Shown here: piece by piece, positions 32,425 through 41,273 of the stretch
How the letters are laid out: every line of letters starts with the position of its first letter
Position numbering within the stretch: the stretch's first letter is position 1
DNA from: Fibrobacter sp.
Lineage (GTDB): Bacteria; Fibrobacterota; Fibrobacteria; Fibrobacterales; Fibrobacteraceae
Assembly: GCA_017959225.1 (NCBI GenBank)
Contig: JAGDBD010000088.1
Location: 1 to 41,273 of the forward strand
Direction of reading: 5' to 3'
Length of the DNA: 41,273 bases
Translations under genes and position numbers: made by a program
Notes under the pieces: generated by a model
What the model was told of the DNA's origin: nothing
Seen by the model: the letters and a program-made list of their open reading frames with translations, nothing else
Database searches by the model: none

Positions 32425-33666
32425 TTAAGCGTCGAATTCAAAGATGCCGCGACCGAGTTCTCGGTCGAAGACTTCCTGGGAAAGGTTTTCTCCGCCATAA
32501 GTCAAACGGGGAGAAATTTCGTAAAGCTTTCCCGGTTTGACGTTTACCTTAGCCTGTTCGAGCCAGTAGCGGTGGAGCGATCCCAGCATTTTGCATGCGG
32601 ATTCTGGAGAGTCGTTGCCGGTTGCGTTTTTGACCGGTGCGAATTCGTCTTCGCGTTCAACGCCATACGGCAAAATTTTTCCGAGGAAAGGGAATGCGTC
32701 CAGCAGAAACTGTTCGAACTTCCAGCAGTTTTCCACACCGTTCACGGTTTTGCGTGCGACGTGCCAAGGGAGTTCTTTGGTTGAAATCTTGCGGAGAGCG
32801 TCCATGCGGAACGCATACATGCCGGTGTTTCCTCCGTCGAATTCCAAAGAGCCGTCTTCCAAAGTTTTGTTGCGGAGTTCGTCCGAAATGTCAGAGTATT
32901 CGAGAACGGTCGGTTTGTTGTTTTTGTAAGCAAAAATGCCGACCTTTTCTTGTGCGTTCTTTTTATGAACGACTTTTGCGGCGCAAGGGACAATCCCGCT
33001 GGAAGCTAGCGCTCCGATAAATGTGGGATCGCACATTTTAACAAGAGCGTTGTCCACGTTGCAAAGGAATACAAAACGTACACCCTTTTCCACGAACCAG
33101 GCGAGGGTTCCGCTCATGGCGAGAGCGCGGAAACAGCCTCCGTTTCCATCCGGAGCTTCCACATAGTTTCCGTTTTCATCTTGTAACGGAGTGCCGTCTG
33201 GTTTTAAGGCGCAGAGCATTCCCTGGTCAAAGAATCGGATGTAGTCACGGTTGTATCCGAAAAAGGAATGATCTTCAAAATGCTGAACGGTTTCGGCGTG
33301 GTTCAGCGGGGAAGTCATGATTGCCCAAGGAATCGGCTTTCCGGCTTTTGCCCCGAGGTTCATTAAACGGCGAGCCTGCAAACGAAAAAGTGTCGCTTTG
33401 CTCGGCAGTCCAAATTCGTAAGCGCCTTTGGGACCGTCAAAACCCAGACGGGAACCTTGACCGCCGGCGAGCGTAAAAGCCGCGACTGCGCCCTGTTGCA
33501 GCAAAAGATTTCCGGTTTCCGTCCACATTTCTTTGCGCATGTCTTCGTCAGACATGGTAAAGGGCATCGGCTTTATAACACTTTCCGCTTCGGAAGTTTC
33601 GGCAGGCTTCGCATTTGAAAATTGAGCGTAAAGCTTATTGACCAAATCAAAATCGATATTCGACAT
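32425..33666 (-). CDS. UDP-sugar pyrophosphorylase, eukaryote-like UAP1/USP type
   Basis: A 413-residue nucleotidyltransferase of the UDPGP family (UDP-N-acetylhexosamine or UDP-sugar pyrophosphorylase), making UDP-sugars from UTP and sugar-1-phosphate. The nucleotide loop LAGGQGSRLGFDGPKG spans about residues 66-81, with IPWAIMTSPLNHAET and FLCNVDNALVKMCDP as further blocks. This type is distinct from bacterial GlmU, and some members accept several sugars. The gene starts at the ATG overlapping the mraY stop (TAATG); an in-frame ATG further up is in mraY. With MraY and LpxL as neighbours, UDP-GlcNAc supply for peptidoglycan and lipid A is the likely use, but the sugar is not proven. Confidence 0.85.
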   Translation of the reverse strand: MSNIDFDLVNKLYAQFSNAKPAETSEAESVIKPMPFTMSDEDMRKEMWTETGNLLLQQGAVAAFTLAGGQGSRLGFDGPKGAYEFGLPSKATLFRLQARRLMNLGAKAGKPIPWAIMTSPLNHAETVQHFEDHSFFGYNRDYIRFFDQGMLCALKPDGTPLQDENGNYVEAPDGNGGCFRALAMSGTLAWFVEKGVRFVFLCNVDNALVKMCDPTFIGALASSGIVPCAAKVVHKKNAQEKVGIFAYKNNKPTVLEYSDISDELRNKTLEDGSLEFDGGNTGMYAFRMDALRKISTKELPWHVARKTVNGVENCWKFEQFLLDAFPFLGKILPYGVEREDEFAPVKNATGNDSPESACKMLGSLHRYWLEQAKVNVKPGKLYEISPRLTYGGENLSQEVFDRELGRGIFEFDA

Positions 33667-34814
33667 TAGCGGATCCCGAAGAAAATGACAAAGCTGACGA
33701 TCAAGGCGAAGATGCTTACCAGATGCATTCTCCACACGATTTTTGAATTCATGAGCGGTTTAGATGCAAACTGGCCTTCCCATTTTTTCTGGTAATGGTG
33801 GTGTAGCGGAGCGCAGAGGAAAATTCTCTTTCCTGTACCGGTGATCTTCCTTGTGGCTTTGAAGAAAGCTATTTGGAAGAGAACGGAGCAAGCTTCTGCA
33901 ATGATGATGATGCAGACAAGCGGAAGGAAAAGCCCCGCCTGAACCAAAATGAACATGATACCGATCGCTGCGCCGAATCCGACGGAGCCCGCATCGCCCA
34001 TGTAAATTTCTGCCGGAGGACTGTTGAACCAAAGGTAGGCGAGAAGCGAACCGGCAATGGCCGTTGCAAGGGGGAACAGTTCATCGCATCCCGGAAGGAA
34101 GGGCATGTTCAAGTAATTGCTGAAAATGAAGTTTCCGCAGACGTAAGCGACAACGCCTACAAAGACCATGCTCGAAAGGATAGGCACGGAAACAAGGCTA
34201 TCGAGACCGTCGGTAAAGTTTGTACCGTTAGCCGTCGCTGCAATCACAAAGGTCATGAATCCGATGAACGCCCAGTTCGGCAAATGAATTTGGAACACGT
34301 CCGCCGGTACAAAGGGAACCGTCAAGTTTCCGCGCAAATCCGGAATGAACTTGTAGCAGAAAATCGCAATGACAAGGCTAAAAACGAAGTAAAGGCCCAA
34401 ACGCACGGAGCTGGAAATGCCGTCCGCTTTTTCCATGTAAGAGGCCGCGGTTACTTTCCCCTGGGCGATCAAACGTTTGGTCTTGACTTTGGCAAGGTCG
34501 TCAACTGCACCGACCGCACTGAAAGAAGCGAGAACGAGAAGTGTAGAAACGGTATAACCATTCAGCTTACAGGTGAGAAGGGAAACGACAATCACGACGA
34601 TGACGAGCAAAAGACCGCCCATAATGGGAGGCGCTTTGATTTTGCTGTTCTGATCAAAGTCCGAAGTGGCATCCGACTTTTGCAAAAAACGGATGTACGA
34701 CGGCATTGTCGTAAGCACAAGAATGATGGAAAGAAGGGCAGCGAAACCTGCACGGAACAGGCGGCTGTCTAAAAGAGCAATATCGGTGAGATGATAGATC
34801 CATTCGCAAAACAT
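33666..34814 (-). CDS. mraY: Phospho-N-acetylmuramoyl-pentapeptide transferase MraY
   Basis: A 382-residue polytopic enzyme that moves phospho-MurNAc-pentapeptide from UMP to undecaprenyl phosphate, forming lipid I. The catalytic Asp pair is Asp105-Asp106 (VGAVDDLAKV). NFTDGLDSL (199-207) and MGDAGS (272-277) are the other Asp-containing loops. APLHHHYQKK gives the MraY-specific HHH motif (338-340). About ten membrane segments are evident. It is outside any mur/fts cluster here. No Shine-Dalgarno is present, and TAGATT lies six bases before the ATG, so an internal leaderless start is possible besides read-through from sufB, 18 bases upstream. Confidence 0.95.
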   Translation of the reverse strand: MFCEWIYHLTDIALLDSRLFRAGFAALLSIILVLTTMPSYIRFLQKSDATSDFDQNSKIKAPPIMGGLLLVIVVIVVSLLTCKLNGYTVSTLLVLASFSAVGAVDDLAKVKTKRLIAQGKVTAASYMEKADGISSSVRLGLYFVFSLVIAIFCYKFIPDLRGNLTVPFVPADVFQIHLPNWAFIGFMTFVIAATANGTNFTDGLDSLVSVPILSSMVFVGVVAYVCGNFIFSNYLNMPFLPGCDELFPLATAIAGSLLAYLWFNSPPAEIYMGDAGSVGFGAAIGIMFILVQAGLFLPLVCIIIIAEACSVLFQIAFFKATRKITGTGKRIFLCAPLHHHYQKKWEGQFASKPLMNSKIVWRMHLVSIFALIVSFVIFFGIR

Positions 34815-34832
34815 GCGAAAAATCTAGCAAAA

Positions 34833-36266
34833 TCAACCGACACTGTGTTCCAGCTTGAGCGTCAAAAGCTGCCTAGCTTCCGTTGCAAATTCGCCTGGGA
34901 GTTCTTTGAAAACGTCCTTGCAGAATCCGCCGACGAGAGCCTGGATGGCGTCTTCCCTGCGGATGCCGCGGCTTTCGAAGTAATACAGCTGATCTTCGCT
35001 GATGCGGCTTGTAGAAGCTTCGTGTTCTGTTGAAGAACTCGCGTTGGCCACGCTGATGTAGGGGAACGTGTGGGCTGCGCTTTTTTGACCGACGAGCATG
35101 TTATCGCATTCGGTGTAATTTCGCGATCCGGTGGCGCTTTTGTGGATGTCCACAAGGCCGCGGTAGCAGTTTACGCTGTTGTCCGCACTGATGCCCTTGC
35201 TGATGATCGTGCTCTTCGTATTTTTGCCGAGGTGGATCATCTTTGTTCCGGTATCGGATTGCATATGACCGTTTGTCAGTGCGACGGAATAGAATTCGCA
35301 GGCGGAGTTGTCGCCTTGCAGAATGCAGCTCGGATACTTCCACGTGATGGCGGAACCCGTTTCGACTTGGGTCCAGCTGATGTGGGAATTTTTGCCGGCG
35401 CACTTGCCTCGCTTTGTTACGAAGTTGTACACGCCGCCTTTGCCCGTTTCCTTGTCGCCTGCGTACCAGTTTTGCACGGTGCTGTATTTGATATTTGCAT
35501 TTTCCAAGGCGATCAGTTCCACGACAGCGGAATGAAGCTGGTTACTGGAAAATTCCGGAGCGGTGCAGCCTTCCAAGTAGCTGACAGAAGCGTTTTCGTA
35601 GGCAATGATCAAGGTCCGTTCGAACTGGCCCGCTTCCGTGTTGTTGATGCGGAAGTAGGTCGAAAGGTCCATGGGGCACTTGACTCCAGGCGGAATGTAG
35701 ACAAAGCTTCCGTCTCCGAAGACTGCGCTGTTCAGGGCCGCAAAATAGTTGTCTCCGCTGGGGACGACACTGCCCATATACTGTTCGATCAGTTCCGGGT
35801 ATTCTTGGATCGCGTCCGAAATGGAGCAGAAAATGATGCCCATTTCCATGAGCTTCTTTTTGTGGCTCGTGTAAATGCTCACGCTGTCAAAAACCGCGTC
35901 TACGGCCACGTTGGCAAGGCGTTTCTGTTCATCGAGAGGAATGCCTAGCTTATCGAAAGTTTCCAAAAGTTCCGGATCCACATCTTCAATGGAATCGTGG
36001 GCTTTTTTGGTCTTTGGTGCGGAATAGTAAACAATATCCTGCAAATTGATGGGCGGATACTTGGCTTCGCACCAGTGAGGCTCTTTCATTTTCTGGAGCT
36101 TTTCATAAGCGTCCAAGCGGTACTTGAGCATGAATTCCGGCTCTTTGCGGATACGAGAAGCTCTGCGGATCACGTCTTCATTTAATCCCTTTTCGAAGGA
36201 ATCGTTTTCGATGGGGGTGACGAATCCGTACTTGTATGGTTCTCTGTAAGCTTCTTCGGTGCTCAT
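34833..36266 (-). CDS. sufB: Fe-S cluster assembly protein SufB
   Basis: A 477-residue SufB, the core scaffold of the SUF iron-sulphur assembly complex with SufC and SufD. The N-terminal [10 protein letters not shown], the central [14 protein letters not shown] and the C-terminal right-handed beta-helix with [20 protein letters not shown] are diagnostic. [31 protein letters not shown] near the C-terminus carries conserved cysteines, and [21 protein letters not shown] closes the core. GGAG nine bases before ATG is the ribosome-binding site. The start follows the NifU-like stop by one base. SufC and SufD are not in this window. Confidence 0.95.
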   Translation of the reverse strand: MSTEEAYREPYKYGFVTPIENDSFEKGLNEDVIRRASRIRKEPEFMLKYRLDAYEKLQKMKEPHWCEAKYPPINLQDIVYYSAPKTKKAHDSIEDVDPELLETFDKLGIPLDEQKRLANVAVDAVFDSVSIYTSHKKKLMEMGIIFCSISDAIQEYPELIEQYMGSVVPSGDNYFAALNSAVFGDGSFVYIPPGVKCPMDLSTYFRINNTEAGQFERTLIIAYENASVSYLEGCTAPEFSSNQLHSAVVELIALENANIKYSTVQNWYAGDKETGKGGVYNFVTKRGKCAGKNSHISWTQVETGSAITWKYPSCILQGDNSACEFYSVALTNGHMQSDTGTKMIHLGKNTKSTIISKGISADNSVNCYRGLVDIHKSATGSRNYTECDNMLVGQKSAAHTFPYISVANASSSTEHEASTSRISEDQLYYFESRGIRREDAIQALVGGFCKDVFKELPGEFATEARQLLTLKLEHSVG

Positions 36267-36267
36267 G

Positions 36268-37089
36268 CTAGTTCTCCGGAGAGGTCTTTGCTGCTGCGTT
36301 GTTCACGTTGTCGTAGCCGTTGCCGTAAATGGCGGAGTAAGCGTCTTCCGGGACTACGCTTAAGTTGTAATAAACGTTGTCGCGAAGCTGATCTTCGATG
36401 TAGTACAGCGTTCCACCGCTAGCGGCAGCGCAACCGTTGCATGCGCCTTGGAAACGGATCTTCACATGGGTGTCGTCGAGCATTCCCAAAATTTCGAGGT
36501 CGCCGCCGTCGTTCTGCAACGCTTGACGCACGTTCAAATGCAGGCATTCTGCAATGCGATTTAAACGTTCTTCCGTAGAAAGGGCTGCCCATTCCTTATC
36601 GGCTTCGTTTCGACCTTCCACAGTCTGGGTGCGGTATTTGACCTTTTCCATGGTTTCGCGTGCAGCAAGGGCAATGGCTTTCTTTTCCGGGTAGGAATCC
36701 ACAAGTTTTTGGATGAGCTTTGCAAGGCTTGCAAGTTCGGTGGCCGTGGCAGGGATCGACGGGGTTTCCGGAGTGTCTCGCAGTTCCGCTTCCAGCTGGT
36801 TTACATCGGTCTTTCCGAGGTATTCCACGGCTTTTCCCTGAAGTCGATCGCAGAGCGTGTCTGCGAGAGCTGTAAAAATCGGTCCGCCATAGGTGAAGAA
36901 ACGGGTTTCTACGATCTGATCCTTTTCTGGATCCACGGTGATATAGATCTTGAGGCTTTCTTCCTTGCCATCGATTAATGCGAGACCGCGTTCGTCGGCT
37001 TCGACTTGGAAAATCGCTCCGCGGTATTTGGGAGCTCTGGCAATCGCCTTGACTTTTTCAGAAACATTGGATTCAGGAATTTCGCTCAT
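36268..37089 (-). CDS. NifU-like two-domain protein without scaffold cysteines
   Basis: A 273-residue protein with an IscU/NifU-N-like domain (about 15-105 and on to 150) and a C-terminal Nfu domain (175-240). The Nfu part keeps its Fe-S cysteines, Cys217 and Cys220 (ACNGCAA), and can serve as a cluster carrier. In the N-terminal part the positions equivalent to the three IscU ligands are not Cys: the GCG-type loop reads TYGGP (67-70) and the region where HCS would lie reads YPEKKA. The only Cys there (80) is off-motif. It precedes sufB by one base and starts a six-gene run. No Shine-Dalgarno; an AT-rich box (TACTAA) lies 12 bases before ATG. Confidence 0.83.
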   Translation of the reverse strand: MSEIPESNVSEKVKAIARAPKYRGAIFQVEADERGLALIDGKEESLKIYITVDPEKDQIVETRFFTYGGPIFTALADTLCDRLQGKAVEYLGKTDVNQLEAELRDTPETPSIPATATELASLAKLIQKLVDSYPEKKAIALAARETMEKVKYRTQTVEGRNEADKEWAALSTEERLNRIAECLHLNVRQALQNDGGDLEILGMLDDTHVKIRFQGACNGCAAASGGTLYYIEDQLRDNVYYNLSVVPEDAYSAIYGNGYDNVNNAAAKTSPEN

Positions 37090-37143
37090 AGTGCTAAAAA
37101 ATTAGTAATTTCAGCCTTAGAAAACCGAAAAAGGAGCTTAAAG

Positions 37144-38010
37144 ATGCAAATTCCTAGTAAAAAGCTTGGTCTTGTCCTCGAAGGGGGCGGAATGCGTGGT
37201 GTTTACACGGCCGGCGTCATCGATTTTTTACTGGAGCAGAATTTTTTGGTCGATGGGGTAGTCGGAGTCAGCGCTGGAGCAGTCCAAGCGGTCAATTATG
37301 TGGCGAATCAGCCAAAACGCGGATTTCGCGTCATTGCGACCTATGCCAACGACAAACGTTACATGAGTTTACGCTCCCTGTTGCTTACGGGGGATATTTT
37401 CAATAAGGAATTCTGCTACGATAGGATCCCGAACGAACTGGATCCCTTCGACTATGCATCTTTTGAAGCGTCTCCGGTCAAATGCTATGCAACGGTGACG
37501 AACGTGATGACGGGCGAAGCGGAAAACCTGTTGCTTAAAGATTTGAACGGCGCGGATATGGACAAGCTCCGTGCTTCGGGATCGTTGCCGTTAGTTTCGA
37601 AACTGGTGAATATCGACGGAATTCCGCATTTGGACGGTGGAATCGCGGACAGTATTCCGTACAAGGCTTTTCAGCAGATGGGATATGGAAAGTGCATTGT
37701 CGTGTTGACGCGGGCAAAGGGTTACCGCAAGGATCCGAATTCGCTAATGCCGCTTATTCGTTTCAAGTACCGCAAATATCCGAAGTTTGTAGAAGCCTGT
37801 GCAAATCGTTACCGGGTTTATAATCAAACCCTTGAAGACTTGGAAGAAGCGGAAGCCCGTGGTGAAGTCTTTGTCATTCGACCGCAAAAAACGGTGGAAG
37901 TCGGGCGTTTGGAAAAGGATGTGAAGAAGTTGAACGTCCTTTATGAAGAAGGTTACGCGGAAACCCAAGCTCTTTTCGAAGACTTGAAAAAGTTCATCGG
38001 AAAGCTTTAA
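37144..38010 (+). CDS. Patatin-like phospholipase (YjjU type)
   Basis: A 288-residue serine hydrolase of the bacterial patatin family, acting on acyl lipids with a Ser-Asp dyad. The oxyanion loop GGGMRG is at 14-19, the nucleophile elbow GVSAG at 41-45 (Ser43), and the Asp in DGG at 164-166. GSLPLVSKLVNIDGIPHLDGG is the usual run-up to the dyad Asp. There is no signal peptide, so it is probably cytoplasmic or membrane-peripheral. AAGGAG seven bases before ATG at 37144 sets the start, and an in-frame upstream ATG at 37006 lies in the opposite gene. It is divergent from the NifU-like gene across 54 bases. Confidence 0.92.
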   Translation: MQIPSKKLGLVLEGGGMRGVYTAGVIDFLLEQNFLVDGVVGVSAGAVQAVNYVANQPKRGFRVIATYANDKRYMSLRSLLLTGDIFNKEFCYDRIPNELDPFDYASFEASPVKCYATVTNVMTGEAENLLLKDLNGADMDKLRASGSLPLVSKLVNIDGIPHLDGGIADSIPYKAFQQMGYGKCIVVLTRAKGYRKDPNSLMPLIRFKYRKYPKFVEACANRYRVYNQTLEDLEEAEARGEVFVIRPQKTVEVGRLEKDVKKLNVLYEEGYAETQALFEDLKKFIGKL

Positions 38011-38059
38011 TCGAAATTTCTAGACGTTTACCCGTTTTATTTACAAAGATTCAAAAAAA

Positions 38060-38081
38060 GCTCGCCGGTATACCGGCGAGC
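38060..38081. terminator. Bidirectional terminator between patatin and aconitase genes
   Basis: GCTCGCCGGTA (38060-38070) is followed directly by TACCGGCGAGC (38071-38081), a perfect 11-bp palindrome with seven A to the left and four T to the right. It separates the two convergent genes. Confidence 0.9.
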
Positions 38082-38115
38082 TTTTGTATAAGCTTTTTAT
38101 GGAAGCTCGGTGGGA

Positions 38116-40377
38116 TTACTTGTTTCCCGAACGGATCTTGTTCAGAGCGCTACCTGCTTTGAACCATTCCCACTGCTGTTGGTTGTAGGTCTGACTCAGT
38201 TCGGCGGAGTCTTCGGTTCCGTCTGCGTGGTGAATGACCAGGGTGAAGTGGCAGCCCGGGGTGAAGTTTGTAAGCCCGTTGATATCGAAGTAGTCGCCTT
38301 CGCGGACCTTTTCGTAATCGGCCGGGTTTGTGAACGTCAGAGCGAGCATTCCCTGCTTTTTCAAGTTGGTTTCGTGGATACGGGCGAAGCTGCGGACGAT
38401 CACGGCTTTGACTCCGAGATAGCGCGGTTCCATGGCTGCGTGTTCGCGGCTAGAACCTTCGCCGTAGTTTTCGTCGCCGACGACGATAGAACCGATTCCA
38501 GCATCACGGTACTTGCGAGCAAGTGCCGGAACTTCGTAGAACTGTCCATCGTTTCCTTTCACTTGGTTCGTCTGGCCGTTGAAAGCGTTGACTGCTCCAA
38601 TCAGCATGTTGTTCGAAATATTTTCCAAGTGGCCGCGGAACTTGAGCCACGGACCGGCCATCGAAATATGGTCGGTGGTGCACTTGCCCTTGGCTTTGAT
38701 CAGGAGCGGAGCACCGGAAATGTTCTTGCCGTCCCAGGCTTTGAACGGAGAAAGCAACTGCAAGCGTTTGGAATCCGGACTGACAGAAATCTGGATGTTC
38801 GAACCGTCTTCAGCCGGAGCCACATAGCCCGGATCTTCGACAGCAAAACCGTTTGCCGGAAGTTCGTCCTTTTTGGGCGGAACAAGCTTCACCTGTTCGC
38901 CCTTGTCGTTGACGAGAAAATCCTTTTCCGGATTGAAGAGAAGGGAGCCGGAAAGGGCTGCTACAACGGCCATCAAAGGGCTAGCGACAAATGCGTGCGT
39001 GTTCGGGTTGCCGTCTGCACGCTTGGCAAAGTTGCGGTTGAAACTGTGAACAATGGAATTCTTTTCTTTCTTTTCTGCACCGAGACGTGCCCACATGCCG
39101 ATGCACGGACCGCAGGCGTTCGTCATGATGGTTGCACCGAACTGCTTGAAAAGGTCGATGAAACCGTCGCGTTCGGCGGTGTAACGGACCTGTTCGGAAC
39201 CCGGGTTGATAATCAACGGAGCCTTCGGCGAAAGGCCCTTTTCCAAAGCCTGCTTAATGAGGGAAGCCACTTGGGAAAGGTCTTCATAACTCGAGTTCGT
39301 GCAGCTGCCGATAAGGGCTGCGCTTACAACGTGCGTCGAATCGAATTCCTTAAGGGATTCCTGCATTTCGTCGATGGGGAATCCGCGATCCGGGCTGAAC
39401 GGACCGTTGTAATACGGCTTCAGCGTGGAAAGGTCGATTTCAATGACCTTGTCAAAGTACTTTTCCGGTTCGGCTTCGACTTCCGGGTCTGCACGGAGAT
39501 AGTCAGCGATCTTGTTCGCTTCGTCTGCGACGGCTTCACGGCCCGTTGCGCGGAGGTAACGTTCCATGGTGGCGTCGTAGCTGAACGTGCTGCAAGTGGC
39601 ACCGACTTCGGCACCCATGTTAGCAATGCTTGCTTTGCCTGTAGCAGAAAGTTCGCGAGCGCCTTCGCCAAAGTATTCGCAAATGGCGTTGGTTCCGCCC
39701 TTCACCGTGAGCAGTCGAGCGACTTTCAAAATGACATCCTTCGGACTTGCAAAACCGGTGAGCTTACCCTTCAAATGAATGCCGATGAGCTTCGGGTATT
39801 TAAGTTCCCACGGAAGTCCGACCATAGCGTCCACAGCGTCTGCACCGCCCACACCGATGGCGAGCATACCGAGACCGCCTGCGTTCACCGTATGGGAGTC
39901 CGTTCCGATCATCATGCCGCCCGGGAAGGCGTAGTTTTCAAGGACGACCTGGTGAATGATGCCTGCACCCGGTTTCCAGAAATCGATGCCGTATTTGGCT
40001 GCGACAGAACTGAGGAATCCGTAAACTTCTTTGTTTTCGTCGAGGGCTTTCGGAAGGTCTTCTTCCTTACCGTTTCGAGCTGTAATCAAATGGTCGCAGT
40101 GAACGGAAGACGGAAGGGCCACCTTGGACTTGCCTGCGGTGGTGAACTGGAGCAAGGCCATCTGAGCCGTTGCATCCTGCATGGCAACACGGTCCGGGTG
40201 GAATTCCGCAAAGGACTTGCCACGTTCATAGACCTGGTTTTCTGCACCATCGATCAGGTGAGAATAAAGGATTTTTTCTGCCAGGGTCAACGGGCGACCG
40301 AGCAGCTTACGCGCTTTGTCCACACGTTCTGGGATGCGTGCGTAACGTTCCTTGATCATGTCCAAGTTAAAAAGCAT
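38116..40377 (-). CDS. Aconitate hydratase, mitochondrial-like type
   Basis: A 753-residue [4Fe-4S] aconitase, turning citrate into isocitrate in the TCA cycle. Cluster ligands are Cys359 (GSCTNSS) and Cys422/Cys425 (ACGPCIGM). TDSH at 159-162 and the C-terminal swivel-domain block [19 protein letters not shown] are conserved. Length, order of motifs and the MERYL start of the central section fit the mitochondrial ACO2-like group rather than the longer AcnA (about 890) or AcnB. GAGG precedes the ATG. It stands alone between the patatin gene and ruvB. A long opposite-strand frame is only a coding shadow. Confidence 0.93.
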   Translation of the reverse strand: MLFNLDMIKERYARIPERVDKARKLLGRPLTLAEKILYSHLIDGAENQVYERGKSFAEFHPDRVAMQDATAQMALLQFTTAGKSKVALPSSVHCDHLITARNGKEEDLPKALDENKEVYGFLSSVAAKYGIDFWKPGAGIIHQVVLENYAFPGGMMIGTDSHTVNAGGLGMLAIGVGGADAVDAMVGLPWELKYPKLIGIHLKGKLTGFASPKDVILKVARLLTVKGGTNAICEYFGEGARELSATGKASIANMGAEVGATCSTFSYDATMERYLRATGREAVADEANKIADYLRADPEVEAEPEKYFDKVIEIDLSTLKPYYNGPFSPDRGFPIDEMQESLKEFDSTHVVSAALIGSCTNSSYEDLSQVASLIKQALEKGLSPKAPLIINPGSEQVRYTAERDGFIDLFKQFGATIMTNACGPCIGMWARLGAEKKEKNSIVHSFNRNFAKRADGNPNTHAFVASPLMAVVAALSGSLLFNPEKDFLVNDKGEQVKLVPPKKDELPANGFAVEDPGYVAPAEDGSNIQISVSPDSKRLQLLSPFKAWDGKNISGAPLLIKAKGKCTTDHISMAGPWLKFRGHLENISNNMLIGAVNAFNGQTNQVKGNDGQFYEVPALARKYRDAGIGSIVVGDENYGEGSSREHAAMEPRYLGVKAVIVRSFARIHETNLKKQGMLALTFTNPADYEKVREGDYFDINGLTNFTPGCHFTLVIHHADGTEDSAELSQTYNQQQWEWFKAGSALNKIRSGNK

Positions 40378-40462
40378 AAAAGTACCTCATAGACGTTGGG
40401 GAACAATTTAGTAAATCAACGCTGAATTTTAGCGCTTGTAAGCGATTTAGAAAGGGATTTGA

Positions 40463-41273
40463 TTATAAATCCAGCTCGGCTTGGCTTCCCTTGGGAATGG
40501 GCAAGTGCAACGCCTGGTAAGCGGCGGGCGTTAAAACGTGCCCTCGGGGCGTTCGGGAGAGCATTCCTTGCTGAATCAAATATGGCTCGTAAACTTCTTC
40601 AAGGGTATCCGGTTCTTCGCCCAAAGACGCTCCGATGGTCCCAAGGCCCACAGGGCCTCCGGCAAAGTGCGTTGCAAGCGTCGAAAGGATTTTTCGGTCC
40701 ATCGGATCGAGGCCCTTTTCGTCGATGCCGAGCATTTTCAGGGTTCGTTCTGCAACTTCCTTGTCGATGACGCCTTCTCCACGAACTTCTGCCACGTCGC
40801 GGGCCCGTCGCAACACACGGTTTGCAATACGCGGCGTGCCTCGGCACTTGGAACTTAAAATTTGAGCGGCTTCATCGGTGATGCCGACGTTTAAAATTTT
40901 TGCACTGCGCACAAGAATTTTTTGCAAATCTTTTGCCGGGTAAAGATCCAAACGGTATTGCAAACCGAAACGGTCGCGAAGAGGACCTGTGAGAAGTCCT
41001 GTTCGGGTCGTGGCGCCGACGAGAGTAAAACGCTTCAGAGGCAGGTTCACCGTTCTTGCTGCTGGCCCGGAATCGAGCATAATGTCTAACCGGAAATCTT
41101 CCATGGCAGGGTAAAGATATTCTTCGATGACACGCCCTAAACGGTGAATTTCGTCAATAAAAAGGATGTCGTTTTCGCCAAGGCTTGTGAGAAGCCCGGC
41201 AAGGTCGCTGGCTTTTTCGAGAACGGGCCCGCTGGTAATGTGGATTCCGACTCCCATTTCCTTTGCAATGATC
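40463..41273 (-). CDS. ruvB: Holliday junction branch-migration ATPase RuvB (5' part missing)
   Basis: The 3' three quarters of ruvB; the reading frame continues past the window edge, so about 70 N-terminal residues, including Walker A, are outside. Visible are ITSGPVLEKASDLAGLLT, Walker B ILFIDEIHRL, sensor GATTRTG, the arginine-finger region GPLRDRFG, sensor II GTPRIANRVLRRARD, and the winged-helix end with GGPVGLGTIGASLGEEPDTLEEVYEPYLIQQG. With RuvA, it drives branch migration for the RuvC resolvase. No ruvA or ruvC is in the window. The gene is on the same strand as aconitase and 85 bases upstream of it. Confidence 0.95.
   Translation of the reverse strand, partial: IIAKEMGVGIHITSGPVLEKASDLAGLLTSLGENDILFIDEIHRLGRVIEEYLYPAMEDFRLDIMLDSGPAARTVNLPLKRFTLVGATTRTGLLTGPLRDRFGLQYRLDLYPAKDLQKILVRSAKILNVGITDEAAQILSSKCRGTPRIANRVLRRARDVAEVRGEGVIDKEVAERTLKMLGIDEKGLDPMDRKILSTLATHFAGGPVGLGTIGASLGEEPDTLEEVYEPYLIQQGMLSRTPRGHVLTPAAYQALHLPIPKGSQAELDL

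Noticed and set aside
38110-40392. A 760-codon open frame on the plus strand opposite aconitase
   Set aside because: It mirrors the aconitase codon pattern, has no domain signature or ribosome-binding site, while the minus strand carries all aconitase motifs.
1-41273. CRISPR arrays, rRNA operons, prophage or transposase genes
   Set aside because: None was seen on either strand; no evenly spaced direct repeats and no integrase, transposase or capsid-type proteins.

Overview
This window looks like a chromosomal segment of a Gram-negative, polysaccharide-degrading gut bacterium, most likely a Fibrobacter relative (phylum Fibrobacterota). The grounds are a secreted family 9 glycoside hydrolase beside a PL1 pectate lyase that has ricin-type lectin domains and a sorting-type C-terminal tail, lipid A acyltransferases (LpxD, LpxL-like), an RND pump with an outer-membrane factor, many small lipoproteins, and the remains of a Fibrobacter-style surface-paralogue gene. 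The assignment is by protein character only; no database was searched.

Layout. 1-600: a YafQ-type toxin-antitoxin pair behind an autoregulated-looking promoter. 666-5061 (minus): YihY-like membrane protein, a small beta-barrel-like protein, a short UvrA paralogue and a GNAT acetyltransferase, closely spaced. 5124-7983 (plus): lipoprotein, lipid kinase and LpxD. 8153-9415: SfsA, a repeat-bearing intergenic region and tRNA-Arg(CCT). 9433-13522 (plus): AlgJ/AlgX-like protein, HemL and a PmbA/TldE-like protein in an overlapping run. 13655-19170 (plus): an RND adaptor lipoprotein, then one 1468-residue polypeptide that joins an RND permease to a TolC-type outer-membrane factor. 19247-22689: an unknown secreted protein, TypA/BipA (minus) and RuvX (plus), the last broken by an in-frame TAG. 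22802-24509 (minus): amtB and a PII gene under a textbook sigma-54 promoter. 24716-25964: a lipoprotein and a frameshifted pseudogene. 26044-30709: GH9 enzyme, small lipoprotein and PL1 lyase. 30749-31097: tRNA-Pro(CGG) followed by a second, interrupted copy of its own 3' end. 31121-37089 (minus): a six-gene run (NifU-like, SufB, MraY, UDP-sugar pyrophosphorylase, LpxL-like, Smr). 37144-41273: patatin-like protein, aconitase and the 3' part of ruvB.

Most genes are housekeeping (envelope synthesis, Fe-S assembly, haem, TCA cycle, nitrogen uptake, recombination) or tied to plant cell-wall use. No phage, transposase, CRISPR array or large defence island is visible apart from the toxin-antitoxin pair. 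The most interesting observations are the RND-TolC fusion with a signal-peptide-like joint, the single amber codon in an otherwise full-length ruvX, a PII protein without Tyr-51, a NifU-like protein without its scaffold cysteines, the interrupted copy of a tRNA 3' end, and several genes whose -10 box sits six bases before the start codon, suggesting leaderless mRNAs.
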